A DNA stretch of 64,000 nucleotides, from NCBI GenBank assembly GCA_003117195.1, contig BDSI01000017.1, forward strand, positions 62,001 to 126,000, given 5' to 3'. The translations under genes were made by a program, and so were the position numbers. Below the pieces are notes generated by a model that saw only the letters and a list, made by a program, of their open reading frames with translations, searched no databases and was not told where the DNA came from. This document shows, piece by piece, positions 1 to 10,791 of this stretch; within the stretch, counting starts at the first letter, position 1, and each line of letters starts with the position of its first letter. Origin of the DNA: Eudorina sp. 2006-703-Eu-15 (Eukaryota > Chlorophyta > Chlorophyceae > Chlamydomonadales > Volvocaceae).

Positions 1-3000
1 CGTCCGCCGTATCTCCGCGCTGTCCACCACCCTCCCTTTCCCCCCTCCCTCCCCTCCCTCCCTCCCTCCCTCCCTCGCAACCCCCCCGGAGTGACGCACT
101 TGCTGGGGATCTTCCAGAGGGGCAGCACCCGGCCGCTGCGGTAGTGGATCAGCCGCACCGAGAACATCCCCCGCCGATCCATCTCGCCGCCCAGGATCAG
201 TACGGCAAGTACGGCACCGTACGTACACATGGCGAGGTTGGCCCCCAGGAAGGCCAGGAAGATGCGCAGGTTGTTGAACCCCACACAGTTGTTGATCCAC
301 TGGCAGTGGTGGTCGTGACGGCCCACGCACCTTCCCGGGCGGGAGGGCCGCGGGGGGGGGGTGAAGTGAGGTGGGGCGGGGATGGGGTCGTGGGGTGGGT
401 AGGGCGGTAGGGGGGGGGGGTTGCGGCCGGAGGTCCAGGGGGACCGATGGATGGGTGTGTTGTTGGCCGACCAGGGCACGAGGGCGTGACGGGGAAGGCG
501 CATCGCCAAGCCGCGAGGGGAGGTGTGTGTGTAAAAATAAATTGAGCCGGGAGTGGTGTGTGTGTGGCGAGGAGGGATCGACAAACTGGCAGGTGGGCGG
601 ATACGGTGATACGTGACAGACACCCGAGGATCATCACCGGGGGGCCGGGGTTCGGCTTCAGTGTACAGAGAGGGGAAGGAGGGACGCCCGCGCACCGCTT
701 GTCGCACGGTATGTCCCGCAGCAGGGGCCCCTTCGAGGTCGTAACCCCATTGCCACCATTGCCACCACCACCACAAATACCACCACCAGCATCACCAAGT
801 CCCCCACATCCGCCCCCCCCCCTCACTCACGCAAGCGACCCGTACCCACCGCCACCACCGTAAAGGGCCCTGGATCCTCTTTCGTGCGGGAATACCCCCC
901 CTGGAGGTACTCCAGAGAGACGCCGGACCCCACGACATGGCCGCGACCTCCCCCGTCCCCATCCGGCCCGGCGCCTCCCCCCCTTCCCGGGGCCGGCGCC
1001 CCCCTTACCTGTTGCACACCCTGCAGTGCTTGGACCTGGCGGGTCTCATCAGGTGGCAGGTGGGGCACTCCTTGGGCGGGAAGAGGGCGCCGTCCAGCGG
1101 GTAGAGCCGGTGCCAGGCCGCCAGCTCCTCCGGGGGCTGGGCCCTGACGGTGCCGGGGTCGGAGGCGCTGGCGGCCACGAACAGCGCCAGACACAGCAGC
1201 ACGGAGGCGCTGCCGGACAGGCTGCATTGGGGGGGGAGGGGGCGCCGGGGGGGGAGAGGTCGGGAAGGGGGAGGGGCGAGGGAGGTATAGGGGATCGGTA
1301 GGACTTGGTAGGCAAGGGGGGTGAGGGAGGGGTGAGGGGCGAGGGAGTCGCGCAGGTGTCTCCAGGTTGTTGAGGCGGTGGTACAGCCGGTGACGGTTGC
1401 AGCGGTTGTGGTGGTTCGTTAGCGGAAGTTGGTTGGTGCATCAATACGCCCCGCTTTGGCCCGCCACCTGGGTTCTGGGTTCTGGATGGCCGCCCCTGAA
1501 GGCTCGCGGCTGCCGCCTCCATGAGCCCCCCCCCCGCGGCCTCCAATGTCGCCCAGTGCCGCACTAGACCCCTCCCAACTGCTGCCGGGCCCCCTCCCCT
1601 CCCACTGGAGCTTCGGATTGTTCGCTCGTCCCCAACCTCCCGTCCCCTCCCCACCCCCGCTCCCCCGCCCCCGCTCCCCCCCACCCCAAGCCCCCCCCAG
1701 CCCCCCAGCCTCCCCCCCCGCCCACATGTGGCCCTGGTCCACCCAGGGGTTGGGCAGCAGCGCGAAGAGGTGCGTCCAATAGATGACGTAACCCCCCACC
1801 ACCATCACCAGGTAGGCCGCCTGGGGGGGTGTAGAGCGGGGGAGGGGGAGGGGGAGGGGGCGAATGTGCTTGGGAAGGCCGGGTGCGGCCGGCTAGTCCG
1901 GGCCAAGGGCGAAGCGACGCACCGCCTCTCAACACACCCCGAGCGAGCCATCCGCCGTGGCCGTCTATCCCCCAAACCCGGTGAGCTGAGCGGGTGGGAT
2001 GTCCTTGCGGGTGCGCATGTGTGTTGTTCCGCGCCAACGCCGGGTTGGTGCCCCGGGGTGGGGGCGGGGGTGGGGGTGGGGGTGGGGATGGGGTTGGCGC
2101 CCCTGGGTTCAGATGACATCCAAGGGGGGTACGGCGGCAGGGTACCACGTCCTGGGCCACCGGTTGGGCGCCACCACCACCATGACGGGTCATAACGCGG
2201 ACCGCCGCCGCCCCTGCCGCCGCCCCTGCCGCCGCCCCTGCCGCTGCCCCTGCCGCTGCCCCTGCCGCTGCCCCTGCCGCTGCAGGGGGCGGTGTCTCGG
2301 CGGTCCGTTTGATGTAGAGGGGGAAGGGCGACTGGGCGATGGGTTCACGGCCCCGGAGGATCCCGTCGGCCCCGTCCCGCCTGCTCAACACCCGCAAACC
2401 CTACCCCCCCCAACCCCCCCACCTGCAGCGCGGGGTTGGGTCTCTCGCAGCAGGCGGTGAGGCAGCCCTCCACCGCCCGGGTGCCCCGGGAGCCGAACAG
2501 CCGGGCCACCAGGTACCTGAGTACGGCAGATCGGGGGGTGGGCGGGGAGGAGTGGGGGGGGATGGTAGTGAGGGGGGGCCACAAGCAGGGCTGCGAGGGA
2601 TCGAATCGGCGAGGCTGAGGTAGTCGGAGTGGGGTGGGGTGGGGTGGGGTGGGGTGGGCAGGTGGGGGGGATGGGCAGGTGGGGGCGAGGCGCGCTCCCC
2701 GGACCGACTCGCGACTCTACCGACTCGGTGAGCTGTCGTACGTGCTGTGGACGAGAGGCGGTGTGTCAACTCCTGGCTGCTGCTATGTGATGGGTGGGTG
2801 GGTGGGTGGGTGGGTGGGTGGGTGGGTGGGTGGGTGGGTGGGTGGGTGGGTGGGTGGGTGGGTGGGTGGGTGGACCAAAGGGAGCCGCGGCACCCCCCGA
2901 GCCGGACTCCAATCGCTCCCACGGGTTCCCAGCTGGACCGGGGTGGGAGGGGGTAGGAGGGGGTAAGGGAGGGGGTAGGGGTAGGGGGGTAGGGGACTGG

Positions 3001-3212
3001 TGAGGGACAAACCCGGCAGGAGGAAGAGACCCCGCCCGGACCCGGCGCCCCGCTGCGACCCACTCTGCGCCATTGCAGAGGCCGCTGGTGACGAGCCAGT
3101 GAAGCCACGCGACGGGTGTGCCTCGGAAGACCGGCGACTCGCCGAACAGCAGGATGAATATGAAGAATGCGGTCAAGGACAAATAGCTTATGGCAAAGTA
3201 GAAGAGGTTCAT
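1..3212 (-). CDS. DHHC-type palmitoyltransferase (S-acyltransferase), 3' end missing
   Basis: Integral membrane enzyme that transfers palmitate to protein cysteines, normally at endomembranes or the plasma membrane. Exons on the minus strand are 3212-3064, 2516-2423, 1820-1726, 1221-1009 and 330-100. All junctions are GT-AG and the codon phases agree. The product starts [13 protein letters not shown], has hydrophobic segments in exons 1, 3 and 4, then the cysteine-rich domain [20 protein letters not shown], followed in exon 5 by [15 protein letters not shown]. The Cys of DHHC is the family's catalytic residue, so the site is intact. About 260 residues are present and the gene continues left past position 100, where a CCCT-rich intron begins. 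An in-frame upstream ATG at 3260 is an alternative start; 3212 was preferred because the membrane segment follows directly. The gene is head-to-head with panC, about 410 bases away. The substrate cannot be predicted. Confidence 0.9.
2788..2873. repeat. (GGGT)n tetranucleotide array in intron 1 of the DHHC gene
   Basis: An essentially pure GGGT array of about 85 bases lies between exons 1 and 2. It reads as ACCC on the transcribed strand. A shorter GGGGT run lies at about 2631-2656. Confidence 0.9.
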
Positions 3213-3622
3213 GGTGGATGAGGGCGCATTCAGGTGCGGCCGCACTGCCTGTGAGCTCACAGCTCCGGATGGAAGACCTGTGCAATACCTTGACTATCGG
3301 ATGTTTTGAACAGAATCTGTTCAATTAAGTACATGATAAATTAAAGGAAAGATGACGCTCTGCGCAGGCCACCATGATCGGCCAGGATGCCAACGGATAA
3401 CGGAATTGTACCATACTGAATCCGAAACGCGATGACAGGAGCACAGGACAAAGAACAATTGGACAGTAAATTCGGCACTGCGGGATTCGCTGACACTGGT
3501 AAGCAGCGTAATTCATTCCGCTGCAATTTTCTGTACGCCGAAAACGCCCGCGCACTCGTCGTATTGACTCCGGCCATCGGTCTTTAGATCATCATTTTTT
3601 GTTAACATTTTATCAGGAAGCC
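3213..3622. promoter_or_regulatory. Divergent promoter interval between the DHHC gene and panC
   Basis: About 410 bases separate two divergently transcribed start codons. The interval is less GC-rich than its flanks and contains no convincing ORF. It must hold both 5' UTRs and both promoters. I see no clear TATA box or other motif that I can defend. Confidence 0.5.
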
Positions 3623-6600
3623 ATGTCGACCGAGGGACAGGAGCTTCCCGTCTTCACGACGGCGGCTGACATGCGTGCATGGGTGCGTAAGCAGAAAAAA
3701 AGTGGGCGAAAGGTGGCTCTCGTCCCCACCATGGTAAGCGGCGCAGTTAATCCGAATGTGGGCAGAATTTGCGCTCAAGTTCAAATCTACCTTGTGAAGA
3801 TCACTAACGCCTAACCCCCAACCTCCCACACCTTCGGTCAACTTCGCCCGGGGACCCACCCCACCTGTCACCAGTCGCCCTCTCAAATGTGAACCTCCGG
3901 CCCCTCTTCACATTCCACACACCTCCTCCCCCCCAACTCGCTTCAGCGCATTGACCCAACTGGTTGGCTGGCTTGCCCCGTGCGCGGTGTTCCCATCAGC
4001 CCCACCCAGCTTCTCTGCGCTTCCCCTTCCCCACGCCCCACGCCCCGCTTCTCCTCCCCCCCCCGGCCCCCTCCCGGGCCCCCCCCCGGCCCCCCCCACC
4101 GCTTTCAGGGCTACCTCCACGAGGGGCACCTCTCGCTGGTGAAAGCCGCCCGGTAAGCACCCCCTCCCCCGCGGTGTTAATTACTTCAGTCACTACTTTT
4201 CAAGGCCTACAAGGTGGACGTCGTCACTTCGCTGGAGATCCTGGTACAGTCGAGGATATTCGCTCTGGCAGCAGCGCATTATAAATATGTCTACCAAGTT
4301 CCTATACCCCCTCCCCCGCCGGCAGGGGTAACCCTCCTTGGCCCGCGGGGCCACGCCTCCTTTTTTGGCAGCGCACCCGCCCTGAGGGCGCCACCCATCT
4401 CCCTGATTTCAGCCGCTGGTTTGGCAGCCGCAGCCGCAGCCCAAGGGACTCCAAACGACTCCTGTAGGCCGGGGCCGAGGGCCCCGCCCCCGAGCGAACC
4501 CCTTTGCCTGTCTGCTCCTCTGGGAGCCCCGGCAGCCGGCACCCATATGCCCCCACCCCACCCCAACCCCCCAACCCCCACCCCATCCCCCCCAACCCCC
4601 ACCCCATCCCCCCCAACCCCCACCCCATCCCCCCAACCCGCACCCCATCCCCCCAGGGAGAAGGCGGATATCGTGGTGGCCTCCATCTACGTCAACCCCA
4701 CCCAGTTCGCGGCACACGAGGACTTCGATGTCTACCCGCGCAACCCGGTGCGGTGTCTAGCCAGCCAGCGAGGGACAACCCGTGTCTGGGCTGTTGCGTG
4801 TGTGCGAGTATTGCAAGGAAACCCGTCCGATCCCATCCGCGCACTTTTGTGGTTGAGGGTTGAGGGTTGAGGGTCGGGATCAGTGCCGGAGTCGGCGAGA
4901 GCTGCCTTGCCGTCCCCCTCAACGCTCCATGCACTGCCGCGCCGGGTTCCCTCCGCGCGCCCGCCCTCCGCACCCCTCACAACACCCCCCCCCCACACAC
5001 ACACACACACCCGCCAACCGACCAACCGGCCGACAGGCCGACGATCGGGCCAAGCTCGCAGCGGCGGGCTGCGACGCCGTCTTCGAGCCCGAGTCGCTGT
5101 ACGTGTCAGGTGGGTCCCCCGCCCCTGTAGGTTCCCTCGCCCTCCCCCCCCCGTGGCCCCCCCCTCGGAGGTCTCAGAGGCCATCCATCCATCAATGCTG
5201 CGAGACGGGCGCCCCAGCCGGGAACTCCCCCCTCCAGCCGGGGGCCGCTAGCATCTGACTGACTGACTGACTGACTGACTGGCTCACTGACTGACTGACT
5301 CACTGACTGACTCTCACCAGCACCTGTACTGTGGATGAGGCCACTGGACAGCTTGCGTTCGCCCCCATAAGGGGGGGCGTCTGAAGCTCCACCCACCCAT
5401 CTCTAGGACTCTAAAGGGGGCCTCCCCGCCAGCACCCCAAGCTGGTACCTGCCCCTGCAGTTTTCCTGCGCCACCGGGGCCACCCTTCCCCTCCCCACCC
5501 TCCCCACCCTCCACACCCTCCACACCCTCCACACCCTCCACACCCTTCCTACCCTTCCTACCCTCCACACCCTCCCCACCCTCCCCCCACCCTCCCCCCA
5601 CCCTCCACACACCCTCCACACACACCCCGTACCCTCCCCCCCTCCCTCGCCCAGTCCCCGGCGGCAGCGGCGACTCCTCCAACGTGGTGGGCCGGGAGAC
5701 GGAGCACCCGGACGGCCACGAGAGCTACGTGACGGTGACGCGGCTGCAGCGGCCGCTGTGCGGCATCTCCCGGCCGCACTTCTTCCGCGGGGTGTGCACC
5801 GTGGTGACCAAGCTGTTCCACATCTGCGAGCCGGACGTGGCGGTGTTTGGCCGCAAGGACTACCAGCAGTGGCGGGTGATCAGTCGGATGGTGCGGGACC
5901 TGGACTTCGCGGTGGAGGTGGTGGGGATGCCCATATGCAGGGAGCCGGACGGGCTGGCCATGAGCAGGTGGGGGTGGGGGGCGGGGGTGGGGGGTGGGGT
6001 GGAGTGTGTGTGGGGGGTGGGAGCAGCGAGCGGGGAGGGGGTTAAATTGAAAAACCCGAAGAACGAACCCGGGGAGGGGGCAAAAATGAGGGGCGAGGGA
6101 GGAGAGTGTGTGTTTGGGGGGGGGGGGTGGATCAACAGCCCAGACGGGGGGGAGTTGGGGTGCGGGGCCATAGCATGGGGGTGCGGAGCTGCGGGGCGGC
6201 GGGTAGGAGGGCGTGCCGCGGACTTGGGGCTGGCGCAGCCCCCCCCCTGGATATGTCCATCTCTTGGGTTTGCCGCCTCTCGCGGCCCTCCTCGGGTCTC
6301 ACCTCCGCACCTGGCGGATGATGACCCGCACCGGGGTCCACGTACGTCACACCATGTGTATGACAGCGGTGATCGCCTCGCAGCCCTCCGGCCAGCCGTC
6401 CGTCCCGCAGTCCCATCCGGAGGGCTCCGCCCGCCTCTCTCTCTCTCTCGCTGCCCCCGCCCCTTCACCCCGTCTGACATCTGATGCCTTGCCGCCGCCG
6501 GCCCCCCCACCCCCCTCACCAATGTCTTTGTCTACCGATTTCCTAAACCCCCCGTTCCCCGCCCGCCCCGCCTCTCTCCCCGCAGCCGCAACGCCCGGCT

Positions 6601-7903
6601 GTCCCCCGAGGCCCGCGAGAAGGCGCTGTGCATCTCCCGGGGTCTGGCCTGGGCGGAGGGGGCGGTGGCGGAGGGGCGGGTGACGCAGCCGGAGCAGGTG
6701 GTGGCGCACCTGAGGGACTGATCGAGGAGGCGGGCGGCAAGGTGGACTACGTGGAGGTGGGTGGGTGGGTGGGTGGGTGGGTGGGTGGGTGGGTGGGTGG
6801 GGTGGGTGGGTGGTGGGTGGTGGGTGGGTGGGTGGGTGGGTGGGTGGTGGGTGGGTGGGTGGGTGGGTGGGTGGGGTGGGTGGGTGGGTGGGTGGGTGGG
6901 TGGGTGGGTGGGTGGGTGGGTGGGTGGTGGGTGGGTGGGTGGGTGGGTGGGTGGGTGGTGGGTGGGTGGGTGGGTGGTGGGTGGGTGGGTGGGTGGGTGG
7001 GTGGGTGGGTGGGTGGTGGGTGGGTGGGTGGGTGGGTGGGTGGGTGGTGGGTGGGGGGGGTGGGGGGTGGGTGGGTGGGTGGGTGGGTGGGTGGGTGGGT
7101 GGGTGGGTGGGTGGGTGGGGGTGGTGGGTGGGTGGGTGGGTGGGTGGGTGGGTGGGTGGGTGGAGGGGCTAGGGGGCGAAGGGCGGACGGTCCCGGGGGC
7201 CTCGACGGCGGACGGAGCTGTCCGTGACCAAGTTATGCACGGCTCGGATGGGGATGGGGATGGGGATGGGGATTTGACAGGTTGGTGTACCGCGAGATTG
7301 GCCCTCAAAGTGGCGCGCCTCCTCTTTCGGTGGCCCTTAACCCCTTTCTGCTTGTGGGAAGGGGGCCGGGCAGTGGGCGGCGCGGCCTATCCGGCGCCAG
7401 GGCCCTGTCCTCCCTGCGGCGCCTGGGGGCCGCTGCCCCCCCTTCCCACCTGGGTGGCGGTGGCGGGTGGCTCACCACGGCACCGCCGCCCCCTCGCCGC
7501 CTCACCCTCCGTACCTCCCCACGACCCCCACCCCACCCCACCCCACCCCACCCCACCCCACCCCACCCCACCCCACCCCACCCCACCCCACCCCACCCCA
7601 CCCACCAACCCCACCCCACCCCACCCCACCCCACCCCACCCCACCCCACCCCACCCCACCCCACCCCACCCCACCCCACCCCACCAACCCCACCCACCCC
7701 ACCCCACCCCACCCCACCCCCCCCTCCAGCTGCTCCACGCGGACCACCTGGGCCCCATCTCCGACCTCACCTCCCAGCCCGTGCTGTTGGCGGTGGCCGC
7801 GCACTTCCCCGCCCGGGACCGGGGGACGGTCCGCCTCATCGACAACACCGTGCTGCGCAGCGCCGGGGCGGGGGGAGACACCAAGGAGGCGCCGGCGGTG
7901 TAG
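3623..7903 (+). CDS. panC: Pantothenate synthetase (pantoate--beta-alanine ligase), apparent frameshift in exon 6
   Basis: Catalyses ATP-dependent condensation of pantoate and beta-alanine, the last step of vitamin B5 synthesis. Exons are 3623-3733, 4109-4152, 4657-4747, 5037-5109, 5655-5967, 6586-6756 and 7730-7903. Family signatures appear in order: VALVPTM plus [11 protein letters not shown] (the HIGH-like nucleotide site), SIYVNPTQF, the [13 protein letters not shown] segment and [13 protein letters not shown] (KMSKS-like). The C-terminus carries VRLIDNTVL. Expected length is about 325 residues, normal for the family. The start has no obvious transit peptide, which suggests the cytosol. 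In exon 6 the frame reaches TGA at 6719-6721, while the expected continuation [13 protein letters not shown] lies one frame over at 6719-6756, as if one C were missing after 6718. This is either a sequence error or an inactivating mutation. Confidence 0.92.
4255..4305 (-). repeat. Dispersed intronic repeat, TTGGTAGAC...GCTGCTGCCAGAG family (copy 1)
   Basis: On the minus strand this stretch of panC intron 2 contains TTGGTAGACATATTTATAAT followed by GCGCTGCTGCCAGAG. Related copies occur on the plus strand at about 45148-45200, 47038-47090 and 48058-48105, inside introns of the ABC transporter gene. Confidence 0.7.
5253..5318. repeat. (ACTG)n-type array in panC intron 4
   Basis: Imperfect tandem GACT/ACTG units with a few C substitutions, lying between exons 4 and 5. 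A CCACACCCT-type array follows at about 5490-5640 just before exon 5. Confidence 0.85.
6757..7163. repeat. (GGGT)n array starting exactly at the panC intron 6 donor
   Basis: About 400 bases of nearly uninterrupted GGGT, with sporadic GGT and GGGGT variants. It begins at the exon 6/intron 6 boundary, so the splice donor GTGGGT is itself the first repeat unit. Several long open frames across it are repeat artefacts. Confidence 0.95.
7526..7722. repeat. (CCCCA)n array abutting the panC intron 6 acceptor
   Basis: About 195 bases of CCCCA pentanucleotide with two CCAACC interruptions, ending just before the acceptor CCCCTCCAG and exon 7 at 7730. It lies in the same intron as the GGGT array and is largely complementary to it. 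Confidence 0.95.
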
Positions 7904-9180
7904 TGTGGGGGGTGCGGCGGGAGGCGGGAGGGGGGGAAGGGTACGGGTGGGTCGGGAAGGGTTGGGGTGCGGGTGCAACGGAGGGGCTTGGGCATGGCGG
8001 CGGGGTTAGCAAGGGTGGAGGGGCAGTGAGTGGGTTCCTCAACGTCCCCCCGGAACGGAGCGGAGCGGAGCGGAGCGGAGCGGAGCGGAGCGCCTCGCGG
8101 CCGTCCGGGTGTTGGGACGGGTAGCTCACTCCGCCTCCACCCCCACCCCCACCCCCCTGGGGGTCTCAACCGGCATCCGCATCGGGTCGGTTCATCGGAG
8201 GGGGGAAGCCCTCCAGCGCACCGACTGGTGTACAAGGGCGCGGGAGGGCGGGTCGTGGCTGGCTCGCGGCCCCTCCTTGGCGGTTACCAAGCCGTACGGG
8301 TCGCTGGCTCCTTGAAGGACTTCATGGACCCCCCCCTTCCCACCGGGGGAAAGTGGGGGTTTGGGCGGGCCCCGGGGCTGACCGGTGAGGACTTTGGGGG
8401 CGCTCGCTGCCGTATTGGCATCGCGTCGACGGTGGCGTCGGCGGTCTGGAAGGCCTCCGGTGTAAGAAGGTCGGGCGGGCTGTGTGCGGCTGTGGGCGGC
8501 TGCCAGCGGGCCAGGGCCGTCTCCTCTGCTGGCTCCAGGCGCTGTAGGGCTGTGGGCTTGTTCCTGCTTGATTGCGTGCTTGACGTTGGAAGCAAACATA
8601 GGAAGCGAACGCGGTGTGGTGGCTTTGGAATGTTCGGTTTCAACGAGGATGACGATGAGAGAGCTACCAACAGCCGGGCAATGCGTCGGCGATACCGTAC
8701 TATAACCTTGACGGTAATGCGATGTTGCTGACTGAGTGGAAGGGGCTCTGAGCGGCTGTGACAGGTCCCCTTCGCAGCGTGCCGGTAGTACTGGAAACGA
8801 CGTTCGGCCTCTCGCAGGTCTCATCGGGGGGGATGGGGGGATGAGGGGGGGGCTAGCCGGGCAGCAGCCGTTGAAGCACGGTCAGGTCGAGAGATATTGC
8901 TAACAGTGAAAACGTGGGACAGAGCCGAGACCGGATGAATGGTTGGACGACATCAAGGTCGTTTGTACGGCCAACCGCCTTGCCAAACCTTCAGTCACCA
9001 CCGTTACAGATATATTGGCCAACTCGATCGCCCGGTGAGCCACCAGGATAGCGCCACATGTTTGATTCAGTGGGGTGAGGTGAGGTGAGGTGAGGCACAT
9101 CGCCTGCAGCAAATCTCTGCATTGCACCTCTCCAGCCCTCATCCCCCTAATGCCCCTCAAGCCCTCGTAGCAGCCCGAAA
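7904..9180 (+). other. panC 3' UTR and intergenic sequence
   Basis: No recognisable gene. Contains a GGAGC pentanucleotide run at about 8054-8092 and a TGTAA at 8461-8465, 558 bases after the panC stop, that could be the polyadenylation signal. Open frames here resemble no family I know. Confidence 0.5.
8461..8465 (+). terminator. TGTAA polyadenylation signal candidate for panC
   Basis: TGTAA is the usual green-algal polyadenylation signal. I noticed no clear earlier one on the plus strand after the stop at 7903, although other downstream sites are not excluded. Confidence 0.4.
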
Positions 9181-9475
9181 GATGAATGAATGAATTATCG
9201 AAAGCCCGAAAGATGAATGAATGAATGAATGAACGTTACAGCGGACCCGTTATTGCCGCCTTCCTTGGGCTGTCGGCCGGGGGGGGGCTGTCAGCATTGC
9301 CCGGGTCAGCGACCGCCTGGCGTCCATCCACCTGTAGCCACCCTCTTGCTGTCGTACGCGCCGTCGTACTCCGCCCAGCGGAGTCCTTGGGACAACAACA
9401 CCGGTCACCTGAAATCCAACACTGAAACAACTCCCACCGTTGTCCCACCCGGTCCCTCAACGACTGCGCCGTGAG
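9181..9475 (-). mobile_element. Retroelement 3' end fragment with (ATTC)n tail (copy 1)
   Basis: On the minus strand the sequence GGGTCCGCTGTAACGTTC runs into ATTC repeats at about 9199-9235. The same GTCCGCTGTAAyrTTCATT motif ends four other segments of this window (near 29650, 30480, 37940 and 56600). This is typical of a non-LTR retrotransposon 3' end with a short tandem tail. A second GATGAATGAATGAA block at 9181-9194 lies just beyond the tail and may be part of a target duplication. The upstream limit is uncertain. Confidence 0.6.
9236..9240 (-). terminator. TGTAA polyadenylation signal, embedded in the retroelement end
   Basis: TTACA on the plus strand gives TGTAA on the minus strand, 628 bases downstream of the stop of the hypothetical gene at 9868. 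The signal belongs to the retroelement 3' motif, so the host transcript may use it. Confidence 0.4.
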
Positions 9476-9867
9476 AGCAAGTCGCCCCTCGGCCAGGACC
9501 CATGGGGCGCCAGGGAGGACCAGGACCAGAGGGGGTTTGTGATACCGAACCGTATACCGGTACGTGCACAAACACATCCGTGCCGCTCCTTTCGCTCCAT
9601 CGCCGGCGCCAGCGGTTCCCCCACCCCCCACCCCCCACGCAGGTACCGCGCCACTTAAGTATACTGAGTTGTGTTGGGTGTGCCCGGGTTCGTTCTTCGG
9701 GTTTATTTCTTTTAACAATTTAGTCCCCACGTCCCATCCCCCATGCCCCCACGCCCCACCACCCACCCCACCCGTCCGGCCAAGCCTGGGGCTCCTTGAG
9801 CGGCGGTGCGCTGCCGACAACTCAGCACTACGCAGGCAAGCAAGTCCAGGGATGTGCCTAGTGGGGC

Positions 9868-10791
9868 CTAGTGGGGTCGCTTCAGGACCGTCAGCGCCTC
9901 CAAGAGCGGCCGCCTGAACTCCATCAGCTGGTGCGGGGGCGCCTGGACCGCCTGCGCCTGGGCCTGGGCCTGGCGAGGTGATGACGACCCAGCACCCCCA
10001 CTGCCCTGCTTGTGCAGCTGTCTGGCGGCCGCCACCGTGCGCTGCAGGGACGCCAGCATCTCCCCCCGGTGGTGCAGGTACTGGTACCGGTGCTTCCGCT
10101 GCTGCGGCTCTTGCTGCGGCTCTTGCTGCGGCTCTTGCTGCGGCTCTTGCTGCGGCTCTTGCTGCATTGGTTGCTGCGGGTGTTGCTGCGGCCCCTCACT
10201 ATCGCCAGGCAGTCGCAGTCGCAGTCTCAATGATGATGACGTCGCCGCGACATAGGACTGGCGGCCACCGCCGCCGCCCGTTGAGATGACGGCGTCCTGA
10301 AACGCCCGCAGCTTGTTGTACGACTCCGTACTCAGCCCGAGCGAATGTACGGCAGCCGTCCAGACGGCATCGAAGGACGCGGCCGGGGAGGCCAGGTAGG
10401 CCAGCACGTCGGGGTCGTGGGGGTTGCGGCGGAGGGCGTGCCGGGCGCGGTGCACATCCGCCAGGATGCCCAGGGCCCCGGCGGTGGAGGACACCGGGGG
10501 ACCGCCCCTGGAGAGGTAGGTGCGGTAGCCGGGGCTGGTTGTAGCCCTGCAGAAGACTTTGAAGTCAAAGTCGGATACGACGTCTTGGTAGCTGGGGCGG
10601 ATCGGCGGAAGCAGCGCAGGCGGGTAGCACGGTCGGGGGGGCAGGTCAGGGCGGGCGCAGTGGGGCGGTAAGGGGGGGGCGGGGGGGGGGGGGCAGCCGG
10701 TAGGGCCTGCGGCGGTACTGTTGGATACGCGGCAAGCCCGTCTGGCCATCGTCGTAGCGGCCATGGTTATGGCCGCCGTATATGTGGCCAA
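9868..10791 (-). CDS. Hypothetical protein, intronless, Q/E-P repeat region
   Basis: A single open frame of 307 codons. I do not recognise a family. The N-terminus MATYTAAITMAATTMARRA is rich in Ala, Thr and Arg and lacks acidic residues, so it resembles an organelle transit peptide. A proline-rich stretch follows. The central part (about residues 65-170) has ordinary globular composition, including SDFDFKVFCRATTSPG and GALGILADVHRARHALRRN. Near residue 205 a QQEP unit is repeated about five times, encoded by a 12-base tandem repeat. The C-terminus is again Gln/Ala-rich. It lies downstream of topA-HMG on the same strand. Coding status rests on normal composition of the middle section only. 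It could be a lineage-specific organellar protein. Confidence 0.5.
   Translation of the reverse strand: MATYTAAITMAATTMARRACRVSNSTAAGPTGCPPPPAPPLPPHCARPDLPPRPCYPPALLPPIRPSYQDVVSDFDFKVFCRATTSPGYRTYLSRGGPPVSSTAGALGILADVHRARHALRRNPHDPDVLAYLASPAASFDAVWTAAVHSLGLSTESYNKLRAFQDAVISTGGGGGRQSYVAATSSSLRLRLRLPGDSEGPQQHPQQPMQQEPQQEPQQEPQQEPQQEPQQRKHRYQYLHHRGEMLASLQRTVAAARQLHKQGSGGAGSSSPRQAQAQAQAVQAPPHQLMEFRRPLLEALTVLKRPH
10101..10165. repeat. 12-base tandem repeat GCTGCGGCTCTT
   Basis: Five to six near-perfect copies inside the hypothetical gene, translating on the minus strand as QQEP repeats. A multiple-of-three unit keeps the frame open. Confidence 0.9.

Noticed and set aside
6719..6721. In-frame TGA in panC as a selenocysteine codon
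   Set aside because: Reading through in that frame gives no family similarity, whereas the next frame restores the pantothenate synthetase sequence; this is a frameshift.
6628..7227. Long Gly/Trp/Val open frames over the GGGT array, and matching Pro/Thr/His frames on the other strand
   Set aside because: Pure translation of a tetranucleotide repeat inside panC intron 6; both flanking exons splice across it in phase.
8192..8824. 210-codon minus-strand open frame downstream of panC
   Set aside because: Lies in the likely panC 3' UTR, low complexity at one end, and no recognisable domain.
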